A DNA stretch of 64,000 nt from Bradyrhizobium sp. Its GTDB lineage: Bacteria > Pseudomonadota > Alphaproteobacteria > Rhizobiales > Xanthobacteraceae. The DNA is taken from the NCBI RefSeq assembly GCF_016219575.1, contig NZ_JACRMG010000028.1:141911-205910 (forward strand), given 5' to 3'. Positions 7,255-16,160 of this stretch are shown piece by piece. The notes beneath the pieces are model-generated. The model searched no databases. It was not told the origin of the DNA and saw only the letters and a list, made by a program, of their open reading frames with translations. Position 1 is the first letter of the stretch, and every line of letters begins with the position of its first letter. The position numbers and the translations under genes are program-made.

Positions 7255-9858
7255 ATGATCAGGGGTACCTGCGACGAGCCGACATATCCGGGACGGCTGC
7301 GTGCCGTCCGCATTTCCGCGCGTCTGGGGACAATCGCCAGGCGCTGTATCGCGCGGCCCCGATTTACGTTTTCAGGCCAACCGGAGACCCGGACACTGAT
7401 CTTGCGCGCAACGCAGGGTTATGGAAAATCGGTCGTTCTGGCGCAGAACTGGTTGGCCTTCAGGGCTGCTGGAAACAACGCAGCCTGGGTGTCTTTGCGC
7501 GACGGATACGAAACGGAAGGCGCGCTGGCGGAGGCCATCTACGGCCAACTGCTCGACGCAGCGTCCCGCGAAGGCCGAGCGGTCCCGGCGGATCTGGCCG
7601 AGTTAGTGGCCACGCTATGGGAAGAATTCGGCGCTGAGCGACCGGCCAATGTAATCTGCATCGACGACATCGAACACGCACCCGCCCTGCTGCACGCACT
7701 GGAAACCTTCGTGCTGGAAACCCCGCCGAATGTCCGATTCGCTATCGCCGGGGATACCCGGCGCGGTTTTGCCCGGCTGGGGCTGGAAAGCGGAGTGCGG
7801 GAGGTCCATGCCCGCGATCTGGCCTTCACCTTGGACGATGCCGAAACGTTTTTGCGGGCGCACCCGGTCGCCAACGTAACAGCACAGCAGATGATCGCCG
7901 AGACGCAGGGCTGGCCCGCGCTCTGCCACATCATGTGCCGGACCGAATTGCCGGTCCGGCCCGCGGTAAACTGGCCCGAAACGGTGACCTTCCTCCATGA
8001 GGAGATCGAGAGACGCCTGTCGCGTCGGCAGCTTGAGTTCGTTGAAAACGCAGCGATGATCGACCCGATTTCGGCGGAAAGCTACAATTACGCCTACAAG
8101 TCCACCAACGCCGACGCGCTGATCAGGGAGATCGACCTCGATCACCTGCTGTTTCGCCCCGCCGAAAATGACTCAACGCTGTTCTCGCTGCACCCGGTTC
8201 TCCGCGATTACCTTCAGCATCGGTTTCTGGTGCGCAGTGCTGAGCGAAAATCCTATGTCCTGAAACGTGCGGCCTTCTGGCACTGGCGGAGGCGCGAGTT
8301 CCAGAAGGCGGTAAACCTTGCGCTGCGGGCGGGCGACCACCGCTGGGCGCTGGGGCTGAGTGAGGACATCATGCTCGATCTCGCCCTGCGCCAAGGCGAG
8401 ATCGAGGCGTTGCGCGAATGGCTGGGCCGGTTCCCAACCCGCGAGTTGCGCAAGCATCCGATCATCTGCCTCAGCTACGCTTGGACGATGTATTTCAGCC
8501 AACAGGCCGACAAGGCCGAAAGGCTGCTGGGCTATCTGCCCGCCCCGCGCGCGTCGTCCGGTGCGCATCCTGACCGCGGCTGGCTGCAACTGGTCCGCGC
8601 GATCGGTGCTGCGACCCATGACGAACTGGAGTTGAGCGAGCGGCTGTGCAACGATTGGATCAGTAACTTTGGCGACGATAATGCCGTCGGCAAGGGTGCG
8701 GCACTCACCTGTCTGGCCTTCATGCTAGCGAGTGAATACCGGTTTGACGAACTGAAGCAGGCGCTAGTCATGGCCCATTCAGTCAACAGCGCCGCGCACC
8801 AACACTATGCCTTTGGCTGGCTTTATGCGGCCGAGATTCAGGCAGCCCTCGCCAGGGGCGACATGCGCACGGCGCTGCAACTTATCGATACCGCCCGCAA
8901 TGACAGCGACGTTCAGGTGACGCGCACATCCTTCTCGTCAAAGCTGCTGATCGCCCTGGAACTTGACGTGCTGTTCGAACTGGGGCGGCTGGATATCGCC
9001 GAGCACTCTGTCGCCGGGTTGCTTGACTTTGTCGCCAACTACGGCGTTACCGACGTGTTCTACGGGGTCAGCCGCGTCATCGCGACCTGGCATCGGGCCA
9101 ATGGCAATCTCAGGGGCGCCGCGGCATTGCTGGAACGGGCACGCGCCCTTGCGGGGGAAAGGGCACTGCCGCGACTGGGAATGCTGATCGAGTTGGAACT
9201 TGCCGAATTGGCCCTGTTAAGCGGCGCGCGGGATATCGACTACCTGCTGCCGCGTGACTCTAGTGAGGTCCTGACCGGGCCCCATGCAAGACCCCTGCGT
9301 GCCCAAATATCGCTGTTGCGCGCGATGGAAGCCATCCCCAAGGGGCAGCACAGCCTCGCCCTCCGCAACGCCGAGGCGGCTGCCAAGATCGCGCGGTCGA
9401 TCGGTGCTGGTCGATTGGAAGTGCGCGCGCTGATGTGCGAAGCTGGGGCCCACGCCGCCGCCGGGGCGCTGACGCCCGCGCGACGAAAGGCGGTCAATGC
9501 CTTCGAACTCATCAAGCAGTTGGGATGCTACCGGACCGGGCTAGACACGCGGGATCTGTTGCTCGCCTTGGCCCCGGTATCCGCCGATGCCTTTGTCACG
9601 TTCGATTTCGACGGGATCGCCAAGCCAAGGCCAAGGACTGAGCGGCCCTCGTTCCCCCTCGAGCTTACCACGCTGTCCGTCCGGCAGATCAGCGTCCTGC
9701 GGCTTGCCCGCGATGGACTTTCGAACAAGCGGATCGCTGACCAACTCCTGGTCAGCGAAGACACGGTGAAATGGCATATGCGCAGGATTTTCGCTGACCT
9801 GAAAGCACGCAACCGCGTGCAGGCCATCAGCGAGGCCGAGCGTCGCAATCTGATCTGA
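7255..9858 (+). CDS. alkS: AlkS/MalT-like ATP-dependent LuxR-family activator
   Basis: 867 residues. N-terminal STAND-type NTPase with Walker A ATQGYGKS (residues 52-59) and a Walker B-like VICIDDIEHA. A long helical repeat region (about 350-760) resembles the TPR sensor of MalT. The C-terminal LuxR HTH (LTTLSVRQISVLRLARDGLSNKRIADQLLVSEDTVKWHMRRI region, about 800-850) binds DNA. The size and three-part architecture match AlkS of P. putida, which activates alkB with alkanes. It is transcribed divergently from the alk operon. The symbol rests on architecture and position rather than demonstrated similarity to AlkS itself. Confidence 0.85.
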   Translation: MIRGTCDEPTYPGRLRAVRISARLGTIARRCIARPRFTFSGQPETRTLILRATQGYGKSVVLAQNWLAFRAAGNNAAWVSLRDGYETEGALAEAIYGQLLDAASREGRAVPADLAELVATLWEEFGAERPANVICIDDIEHAPALLHALETFVLETPPNVRFAIAGDTRRGFARLGLESGVREVHARDLAFTLDDAETFLRAHPVANVTAQQMIAETQGWPALCHIMCRTELPVRPAVNWPETVTFLHEEIERRLSRRQLEFVENAAMIDPISAESYNYAYKSTNADALIREIDLDHLLFRPAENDSTLFSLHPVLRDYLQHRFLVRSAERKSYVLKRAAFWHWRRREFQKAVNLALRAGDHRWALGLSEDIMLDLALRQGEIEALREWLGRFPTRELRKHPIICLSYAWTMYFSQQADKAERLLGYLPAPRASSGAHPDRGWLQLVRAIGAATHDELELSERLCNDWISNFGDDNAVGKGAALTCLAFMLASEYRFDELKQALVMAHSVNSAAHQHYAFGWLYAAEIQAALARGDMRTALQLIDTARNDSDVQVTRTSFSSKLLIALELDVLFELGRLDIAEHSVAGLLDFVANYGVTDVFYGVSRVIATWHRANGNLRGAAALLERARALAGERALPRLGMLIELELAELALLSGARDIDYLLPRDSSEVLTGPHARPLRAQISLLRAMEAIPKGQHSLALRNAEAAAKIARSIGAGRLEVRALMCEAGAHAAAGALTPARRKAVNAFELIKQLGCYRTGLDTRDLLLALAPVSADAFVTFDFDGIAKPRPRTERPSFPLELTTLSVRQISVLRLARDGLSNKRIADQLLVSEDTVKWHMRRIFADLKARNRVQAISEAERRNLI

Positions 9859-10045
9859 CGGGGTATTTCCGGCTTTAGCCTGAAAAGAAAAGATGAGTGG
9901 CTCGCCCTTGATACGCCCTGGTCGGCTCCCTCGATGTTTAGCAGCCGGAGAACACGACAGCGTACAATCGCTCGTGAGATGAGTTTGCCTTATAACTAAA
10001 GTCGCTTCGCCCGCAGCCCCTGGTCTCGACACGGAAGATGGTTAC

Positions 10046-11281
10046 ATGAGCGCAATCGGCTTTCAGCTTCCCGAAGACGTGGTTGCGGTGCGCGATGGGG
10101 TCATGCGGTTTGTCGAAGCCGAGGTTCTCCCGCGCCTGGAGCGCAACCACGCGTTGTTCAATGATCCGCGCCTCACCTATGCTGCCGACGGGCGTTATGC
10201 GCCGGAGGTGCGCGCGCTAATCCGCGAGGTGCGCATGGCGTCCGCCGCGGCAGGTTACTACGCGATGTGTGCGCCAGCCGCGATTGGCGGCGGCGGGCTC
10301 GGACATCTTGCCTATTACGTCGCCTGGGAGGCCGTCTACCGACGAATCGGCGGCCATTCGATCCTGACGCCCTGGGTGATCGCTCATTGGGCCTTTGGGC
10401 CGAGCGCAATGCTGACGCAAGCGACACCGGAGGCGCAGGCGCGCTGTCTCGACGCAATGATCACGGGACGCACCTCGATGTGTTTCGGACTGTCGGAACC
10501 AGGAGCGGGCTCGGACGCCAGCATGATAAAGACCCGCGCGGTGGGCGATGGAGACGGCTGGCGCATCACCGGACGGAAACTCTGGACCACGAACTCGCCC
10601 ACCGCGGAATGGTGCATCGTGTTTGCCGTCACCGATCCGGGTAAGGCGCAGCGAAAAGCCGGCGGGATCAGCGGCTTTCTGGTGCCGACCGACACCGAGG
10701 GGTTTGAAGTTGAAAGCGTGGTGCGGCTCTTCGGTCATCCCGGCGGTCATGAAGGCGCGCTGGTGCTTGAGAACATCAGGGTTGAGCCGTGGCAACTCGT
10801 CGGCGCGCTCGACGACGGCTTCAAGCTCGCGCTCTATGGCGTTTCGCTCGGGCGGATCTACAATTCGGCACGTGCGGTTGGTCAGGGCCGCTGGGCGATC
10901 GAGAAGGCGCTCGGCTATGTAAAGCAGCGTGAGGCGTTCGGCGCCAAGATCGCCGAGTATCAGGGCGTCTCGTTCCCGCTCGCGCGCGCCGCCACTGAAC
11001 TTCACGCCGCGCATCTGATGGGACTCAACGCCGCGATGCTGCTCGATAGTGGCGAGCGGGCCGTGAAGGAGTTGTCGATGGCGAAAGCCTACGCCGTACA
11101 GGTGGGCTATCGAGCCGTCGATCAAGCGATACAGGCCCACGGCGCCATGGGCCTTACCAACGAGGTCGGCCTCGTCCATGCCTTGCAGGATTTGCGAATC
11201 ATCAACATTGCCGACGGCACCAACGAGATCCTGGCACGCACCATCGCGCAGCGGCTGCTGGCCGGCGATATCGAGTTGTAG
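10046..11281 (+). CDS. Acyl-CoA dehydrogenase
   Basis: 411-residue flavoenzyme of the acyl-CoA dehydrogenase superfamily. FAD/substrate blocks are CFGLSEPGAGSDASMIKTRA and WITGRKLWTTNSPTAEW-like sequence; the C-terminal domain has YVKQREAFGAKIAEYQGVSFPLA, AIQAHGAMGLTNEVGLVHALQDLRI and IADGTNEILARTIAQRLL. At the position where MCAD-type enzymes have the catalytic Glu of the Y-E-G-T motif, this protein has Asp (A-D-G-T). It stands alone between the alk regulator and the TetR gene, with no YCTAACA-type operator upstream, so it could belong to either module. It likely introduces the first double bond in an acyl-CoA; the chain type is unknown. Confidence 0.88.
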   Translation: MSAIGFQLPEDVVAVRDGVMRFVEAEVLPRLERNHALFNDPRLTYAADGRYAPEVRALIREVRMASAAAGYYAMCAPAAIGGGGLGHLAYYVAWEAVYRRIGGHSILTPWVIAHWAFGPSAMLTQATPEAQARCLDAMITGRTSMCFGLSEPGAGSDASMIKTRAVGDGDGWRITGRKLWTTNSPTAEWCIVFAVTDPGKAQRKAGGISGFLVPTDTEGFEVESVVRLFGHPGGHEGALVLENIRVEPWQLVGALDDGFKLALYGVSLGRIYNSARAVGQGRWAIEKALGYVKQREAFGAKIAEYQGVSFPLARAATELHAAHLMGLNAAMLLDSGERAVKELSMAKAYAVQVGYRAVDQAIQAHGAMGLTNEVGLVHALQDLRIINIADGTNEILARTIAQRLLAGDIEL

Positions 11282-11508
11282 CCGGCCAGACCAATGGGGA
11301 CAAGGCCCGGCTCCCTTGCAAGAGGCCGATCCGTCTATTACGGTCGGATCGTGATGATGTATCGTCCGAGGCTTGAGTCGTTCGCTGGCCGCCCATTGAA
11401 AGTAGTTTCAGCGCTTCGCAATGTTGCCCGAACAGCCTTGTTGGTCTATTACACGGCATTACTCATCTGGTGCAAGAGCTGGGCTTTGTACGGTGATGCC
11501 ATTCGGGT

Positions 11509-12183
11509 TTGAGCGAGCAAGATTTGAAATCTTCATCGAGAATGAAGCGGGTTGCCAAGCGCGAGCCCAAGCGTAAAAATGTCGCACTTTCCGTGCCGCC
11601 GAAATCGCACGTTTCACGAGACCTTATCCTTCGGGTCGCGGCACAGCTTTTTCGACAGCAGGGCTATTCCGCCACTACGCTTCGACAGATCGCTGACAAG
11701 GCGGGAATGAAGGCAGGCAGCATCTACTACCACTTCGATTCGAAAACCGCGATATTGGACGAAATCCTCGAACTTGGATTGCAACGTATATTCGATGCGG
11801 TAAAGGCAAGTGTGAACGAACTTGGCAAGGGGTCGCACCGGAACAAGATCAGCGCCGCGATCAAAGCTCATCTTGTCACCCTGCTGCAAGAAAGCGACTA
11901 CACCTCCGCCAACATGCGCGTCTACGGTCAGTTGCCGGAGCGCATCAAGAAGCGCCATCGTCCACTGCGCCGCGCCTATGGCAAATATTGGGATGACATG
12001 CTGGCGGATGCGCAGCGTGCCGGCGAAATCCGCCCGGAGATACTAATCGTTCCGCTACGCAGGTTTATTCTTGGTGCCTTGAATTGGACGGTCGAGTGGT
12101 TCGATGCGCGAAAAAGCAGCTCGGTACAGGAATTGGCGAGCCGGACCACGTTGCTGATCTTCAACGGCATCTTGCCGCGTTAG
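11509..12183 (+). CDS. TetR-family transcriptional regulator, candidate regulator of the catabolic island
   Basis: 224 residues from TTG 11509, or 213 from ATG 11542; neither start has a good Shine-Dalgarno. After a basic N-terminal extension comes a standard TetR HTH: ILRVAAQLFRQQGYSATTLRQIADKAGMKAGSIYYHFDSKTAILDE spans about residues 40-85. The C-terminal helical domain resembles FadR/KstR-type regulators that bind acyl-CoAs. It is the only TetR gene in the window, so it is the best candidate to bind the nine dyad sites upstream of the catabolic operons. Against this, no such site is seen in its own upstream region (11282-11508). It ends convergently 21 bp from an acyl-CoA dehydrogenase gene. 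Confidence 0.85.
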   Translation: MSEQDLKSSSRMKRVAKREPKRKNVALSVPPKSHVSRDLILRVAAQLFRQQGYSATTLRQIADKAGMKAGSIYYHFDSKTAILDEILELGLQRIFDAVKASVNELGKGSHRNKISAAIKAHLVTLLQESDYTSANMRVYGQLPERIKKRHRPLRRAYGKYWDDMLADAQRAGEIRPEILIVPLRRFILGALNWTVEWFDARKSSSVQELASRTTLLIFNGILPR

Positions 12184-12204
12184 TGTTTCCAGTTTGTGCG
12201 TTGG

Positions 12205-13377
12205 TTATCGCATACGCTTGGCGACCTCTTCCAGCATTACTTCAGTAGTGCCGCCGCCAATTGATTGAACGCGAGCATCTCGCGACATTCGTTCAATCGT
12301 ACTCTCTCGCATGTAACCCATGCCGCCGTGAAATTGCAGGCACGTGTACATCACCTCGTTGACGAGCTCGCCGCAATAAGCCTTGACCATCGATACTTCC
12401 TTGGTGGCATCGATCCCCTGCGTTACCAGCCATGCCGCGCAATAAACAAGTTGCCGCCCTGCCTCAACCTTGGCCGCCAGCATCGCCAACCGATGACGGA
12501 TAGCCTGTCTCGACCACAGCGGCGCGCCGAAGGTCTGCCGCTGCGTGACCCAGTCCAGCGTGATCTCTATCGCAGCTAGCGCCTCACCCATCGCCATTGC
12601 ACCGAGCACGATCCGCTCGTTCTGGAAGTTTTGCATGATCCCGTAGAAACCGCGTCCCTCCTCGCCGAGCAGGTTCGTTGCGGGGATCCGGCAATCCTCG
12701 AACAGCAACTCCGCCGTGTCTGATGACCTCCAGCCCTGCTTGTCGAGATCGCGACCAACCCGGAAACCGGGCGTACCTTTCTCCACGAGGAACATCGACA
12801 AGCGCTGGGACGGACGTGCATCCGGACTGCTCACGGCGGCGATGCAATAAAGGTCCGCATGTACACCGTTGGTGATGAACATCTTGGTGCCATTGAGCAC
12901 ATAGCCGTCGCCCTCGCGGCGCGCGGTGGTGCGAATGCCTTTCACGTCAGAGCCCGCGCCAGGTTCGGTGACGCCGACAGCGACGATCTTCTTCCCTGCA
13001 ATGACATCCGGCATGAAGTGGTCCTTCAAGGCCTGCGAGCCGGCGTTGTAGAGATGCACCGACGCCATGTCGGTATGAACCAGAACCGTGATCGCCACTC
13101 CCGAGAACGTCGACCGTCCCAGTTCCTCGGCCAAAACAACGGTGGCCAACGTATCCATGTTCGAGCCGCCATATTCTGCTGAATAGCGGATGCCCAGAAA
13201 GCCAAGCTCACCCATGCGCCGCAGCACGTCGCGCGGCACCATGCCGTCCTGCTCCCATTGCAGCGCATACGGCTTGATCTCCTCCTCGACGAATCGCCGT
13301 ATCTGGGCTTTCAGCAGTTCATGCTCTTCTCTGAAATAAGCCGAGCGTTTCGGGGTGCCGACGTGGTGCGTGCTCAT
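12205..13377 (-). CDS. Acyl-CoA dehydrogenase
   Basis: 390 residues, normal family length. Conserved blocks include GVTEPGAGSDVKGIRTTARREGDGYVLNGTKMFITNG (flavin and substrate contacts) and CLQFHGGMGYMRESTIERMSRDARV. The C-terminal catalytic-Glu motif is SIGGGTTEVM, so the MCAD-type Glu is Gly; as in isovaleryl- or long-chain enzymes the catalytic base may come from another helix. It lies downstream of a crotonase gene on the same strand (107-bp gap), both reading away from the operator at 14291. Substrate unknown, probably a branched or long acyl-CoA. Confidence 0.9.
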   Translation of the reverse strand: MSTHHVGTPKRSAYFREEHELLKAQIRRFVEEEIKPYALQWEQDGMVPRDVLRRMGELGFLGIRYSAEYGGSNMDTLATVVLAEELGRSTFSGVAITVLVHTDMASVHLYNAGSQALKDHFMPDVIAGKKIVAVGVTEPGAGSDVKGIRTTARREGDGYVLNGTKMFITNGVHADLYCIAAVSSPDARPSQRLSMFLVEKGTPGFRVGRDLDKQGWRSSDTAELLFEDCRIPATNLLGEEGRGFYGIMQNFQNERIVLGAMAMGEALAAIEITLDWVTQRQTFGAPLWSRQAIRHRLAMLAAKVEAGRQLVYCAAWLVTQGIDATKEVSMVKAYCGELVNEVMYTCLQFHGGMGYMRESTIERMSRDARVQSIGGGTTEVMLEEVAKRMR

Positions 13378-13484
13378 CGTTGACCCTGCGGGTAAGGAAA
13401 AATTGTCGGAAAGGATTGGTATCCGCTATCAACTCGAAAGCATGAAAGCGGACATCGTTCGGCACAATCCTCATCTGCCTTGCC

Positions 13485-14270
13485 TTATTTACCTTGCCAC
13501 ACCGGCTTACGCTTCTCTGCAAAGGCTCTCGGGCCTTCAATGGCATCGAGGCTTGCGTAGGCTTCGACATGAAGCCTGTTGGCCTCAACGAGCCCCTTCT
13601 CGCAGCCGAGGTCCATCGCGGCCAACACGCTGGCCTTGGCCGCCCTCACCGACAATGGTGCGCCTTCTACAATCTTGCGCGCAAGTTGCAATGCACGCGC
13701 ACGAACAGCGTCGGGTGTTTCTTCCAGATAATTGACGAAACCATACTCCGCGAGCCGCTCGATCGGCAGGGTCTCGCCGGTCAAGACGAGTTCCATCACC
13801 ACGGGTTGCGGCAACATCCAGAGCAGCGGTACTGCCCACGGCGATCCCCGCCCCATCTTGACCTCGGTAATCCCGGCGCGTGTACCGCGTAAGCCGATCC
13901 TCAGGTCGCACTTCAGCGCCAGCAGCATCCCGCCCGCCATCAGCGACCCAGTCATCGCCGCGATGATCGGCTTTGAAACGGTTCGCATGGCCGTTTGCAT
14001 CGGATCGCGCATCAGGGTCAGTATGTCGACGCCGTCACGCGCCCTGATCTCGGCTGCCTGCCTGAGGTCCAGACCGGCGGAGAATACGCCGCAGTCAGCC
14101 GAGGTCAGGATCACCACCCTCGCCTGGGAATCCCGTTCGACACGCTCCCAGGCATTGGTCAAACCGTTCATCGCCTCAACCGACAGGGCGTTCTTACGCG
14201 CGGGCCGATCGATGGTAATCGTGGCAATGCCATCCTCGAGCGAATAACGTATAGGTTCATTGTCTGACAT
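13485..14270 (-). CDS. Enoyl-CoA hydratase/isomerase family protein
   Basis: 261-residue crotonase-fold protein. The oxyanion-hole block AMTGSLMAGGMLLALKCDLRIG is present. Of the two catalytic glutamates of rat crotonase, the first is replaced by Leu (G-G-M-L-L-A) and the second is retained (GITEV). Single-Glu members include isomerases and other crotonase-type enzymes, so hydration is not certain. It is the first gene to the left of the dyad operator 14291-14306 and is divergent from an SDR gene. The C-terminus ends in EKRKPVWQGK, typical of the family. Confidence 0.85.
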   Translation of the reverse strand: MSDNEPIRYSLEDGIATITIDRPARKNALSVEAMNGLTNAWERVERDSQARVVILTSADCGVFSAGLDLRQAAEIRARDGVDILTLMRDPMQTAMRTVSKPIIAAMTGSLMAGGMLLALKCDLRIGLRGTRAGITEVKMGRGSPWAVPLLWMLPQPVVMELVLTGETLPIERLAEYGFVNYLEETPDAVRARALQLARKIVEGAPLSVRAAKASVLAAMDLGCEKGLVEANRLHVEAYASLDAIEGPRAFAEKRKPVWQGK

Positions 14271-14287
14271 CGATCTGCCTTTTTATG

Positions 14288-14309
14288 TATTCTAACATAT
14301 GTTAGAATA
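14288..14309. promoter_or_regulatory. Operator site a (22-bp perfect palindrome) in a divergent promoter
   Basis: Core TCTAACATATGTTAGA at 14291-14306, extended to a 22-bp perfect palindrome at 14288-14309. It lies between a crotonase gene (start 14270, leftwards) and an SDR gene (start 14346, rightwards). It is the most symmetrical of the nine sites of this type in the window. Confidence 0.8.
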
Positions 14310-14345
14310 TATTAAACTCGACCGAACGCAAAAGTATTTTCAGGC

Positions 14346-15212
14346 ATGGGATTGGTGATGCACGAGAGTCCTTCAAAAACGCGCTTCGCGCCGGAACTTC
14401 TCAAGGGCCAGGTCGCACTCGTCACCGGCGGCGGCACAGGAATGGGCCGCGCCACGGCCATTGAGATGGCGCGCTGCGGGGCCCGCATCGCCGTTCTCGG
14501 CCGCCGCATCGATCCGATAGAGAGCACCGCAAAGGTAATCCGCGACGCGGGTGGCGAGGCATTTGCCGTGTCGGCGGACATTCGCGAACCCGACTTGATC
14601 GAACGCGCGATGGAGAAGATCAAAGCCGAGTTCGGCGGGCTCAATATCCTCGTCAATAATGCCGGCGGACAATTCGTCACGCCAGCCCGCGAACTCAGCA
14701 ACAAGGGCTTTGAAACCGTGATCCGCAACAACCTGATCGGCTCGTGGCAGGTAACCAAGGCTGCCGCGGACCATTTCATGTTGGCGAATGGCGGATCGAT
14801 TGTGTTCGTAACCGCCTGTATCCGCAGCGGCCTTGGCGGCTTCGTGCATACCGCGGCAGCGCGCGGCGGCGTTACCGCGATGATGCGAACGCTCGCCTAC
14901 GAGTGGGCCGAGTTCGGTATTCGCCTAAACTGCGTCGCACCCGGAACCATCAAGACCGAGGCGCTTGGCCGCTATCCGATACCGCCGGACGACTGGGTCA
15001 GGCTCAACCGCAACGTGCTGGGGCGCATGGGCAGCGTCGAGGATATTTCTGCAGCAATCATTTTTCTGTCCTCGCCGCTCGGTCAATTCGTCACCGGCGA
15101 GGACTGGTACATCGACGGCGGCGAGACGCTACATCTGGCCCACGACGCCCGCGATATGATCGACGCCGTTAAATTTGCCAAACGCGAACGCGGCGATGCA
15201 GGATTGTCGTAG
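14346..15212 (+). CDS. SDR-family oxidoreductase, 2,4-dienoyl-CoA reductase-like
   Basis: 288 residues from ATG 14346 (a second ATG lies at 14358). The Rossmann motif is VTGGGTGMGRA and the NNAG motif is present (ILVNNAGGQF). The usual YxxxK catalytic pair is absent: the aligned segment is HTAAARGGV, with Thr and Arg at the Tyr and Lys positions. The rest (IKTEALGRYPIP, GRMGSVEDISAAIIFLSSP, DGGETL) resembles mitochondrial/peroxisomal 2,4-dienoyl-CoA reductases, which also depart from YxxxK. It is preceded by operator a. It probably reduces an unsaturated or oxo acyl-CoA with NAD(P)H, but the reaction is inferred. Confidence 0.85.
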   Translation: MGLVMHESPSKTRFAPELLKGQVALVTGGGTGMGRATAIEMARCGARIAVLGRRIDPIESTAKVIRDAGGEAFAVSADIREPDLIERAMEKIKAEFGGLNILVNNAGGQFVTPARELSNKGFETVIRNNLIGSWQVTKAAADHFMLANGGSIVFVTACIRSGLGGFVHTAAARGGVTAMMRTLAYEWAEFGIRLNCVAPGTIKTEALGRYPIPPDDWVRLNRNVLGRMGSVEDISAAIIFLSSPLGQFVTGEDWYIDGGETLHLAHDARDMIDAVKFAKRERGDAGLS

Positions 15213-15269
15213 CGGTCAAAATCGTTAACGCTGCGGCGGCATATCGGATATTCGATTTCGGGAGCTTGT

Positions 15270-16142
15270 TTACGTCTGACCAATGCGAAAATATTTCGGA
15301 CGTCCGGCAGGCCACGGATCGCCCCACATTTGCTGCCCGCCGTCTACCGAAAGCGTTTCGCCCGTGATGAATTTCCCTGACGGCGCGGCGAGATAAACGC
15401 AGGCCTCGGCGATATCCCATGCATCGCCGTGCCGTTTCATGGGATTCGCTTCCTTGTAGGTCGCGGAGCCTTCCGGAACATAGCGGTCGAATGCCGTGGT
15501 TTCATTGACGCCAGGGGCAACACAATTCACCCGGATGCCGTGCGGCGCCCATTCGACCGCGACGGTCTTGGACGCGTAGATCACCCCGGCCCGCGCCGCG
15601 GCGGTGTGCGCCATCCCCGGCAGGCCTCGCCAGATCAATGCCACGATATTGACGATATTGCCGGTCTTGCCGCGCTCGATCCACTCGCGAGCCGCCGCTT
15701 GCATCATCCACCACGATCCGTTCAGGTTGGTATCGATCACTGCGTTCCAGCCCTTTGGCTTGAAGTCGATGGCCATCTGGGCGAACTGCCCACCGGCATT
15801 ATTGATCATCACATCGACACGACCAAAATGATCCCAGACGTCTTTGACGAATTCGTTGACTTGATCGGGGTCGCGGATGGTGAGACTTCTACTGAAGACG
15901 CGGGCGCCGAGACTCTCTAGATCCGGAACGACGTGTGCGAGCTTCTCGGCGTCGCGCCCGCAGATTGCCAGATTGGCGCCAAGCCTCGCAAACAGGAATG
16001 CGATCGCCTTCCCGAGTCCGCTCCCCGCGCCGCTGACGATGATGGTCTGGCCGGTGAACAGATCAGGTCGGTACACTGTCGGGATCGTGGAGAGTTCGTC
16101 GTCGGTGAACCCGTAACTCGGCTGGCTGCTTTGCGAACTCAT
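15270..16142 (-). CDS. SDR-family oxidoreductase, second copy without YxxxK
   Basis: 290 residues with VSGAGSGLGKA cofactor motif and MINNAGGQFA. As in the neighbouring convergent SDR gene, the catalytic segment reads HTAAARAGV, lacking Tyr and Lys of the classical motif. It lies 18 bp downstream of the FadH-like gene and has its own strong Shine-Dalgarno (ggggggaggag). It is therefore the second gene of a two-gene operon read leftwards from operator b. The pairing with a FadH-like flavoenzyme suggests handling of unsaturated acyl-CoA intermediates. Confidence 0.85.
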   Translation of the reverse strand: MSSQSSQPSYGFTDDELSTIPTVYRPDLFTGQTIIVSGAGSGLGKAIAFLFARLGANLAICGRDAEKLAHVVPDLESLGARVFSRSLTIRDPDQVNEFVKDVWDHFGRVDVMINNAGGQFAQMAIDFKPKGWNAVIDTNLNGSWWMMQAAAREWIERGKTGNIVNIVALIWRGLPGMAHTAAARAGVIYASKTVAVEWAPHGIRVNCVAPGVNETTAFDRYVPEGSATYKEANPMKRHGDAWDIAEACVYLAAPSGKFITGETLSVDGGQQMWGDPWPAGRPKYFRIGQT

Positions 16143-16160
16143 CTCAGGCTCCTCCCCCCT

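Noticed and set aside
11282..11508. A gaacagccttgttgg motif upstream of the TetR gene as a tenth operator
   Set aside because: The AACA and TGTT halves are separated by four bases instead of two and the outer arm bases do not match.
11294..11512. 72-codon frame upstream of the TetR gene
   Set aside because: No ribosome site, no recognisable composition; probably non-coding leader.
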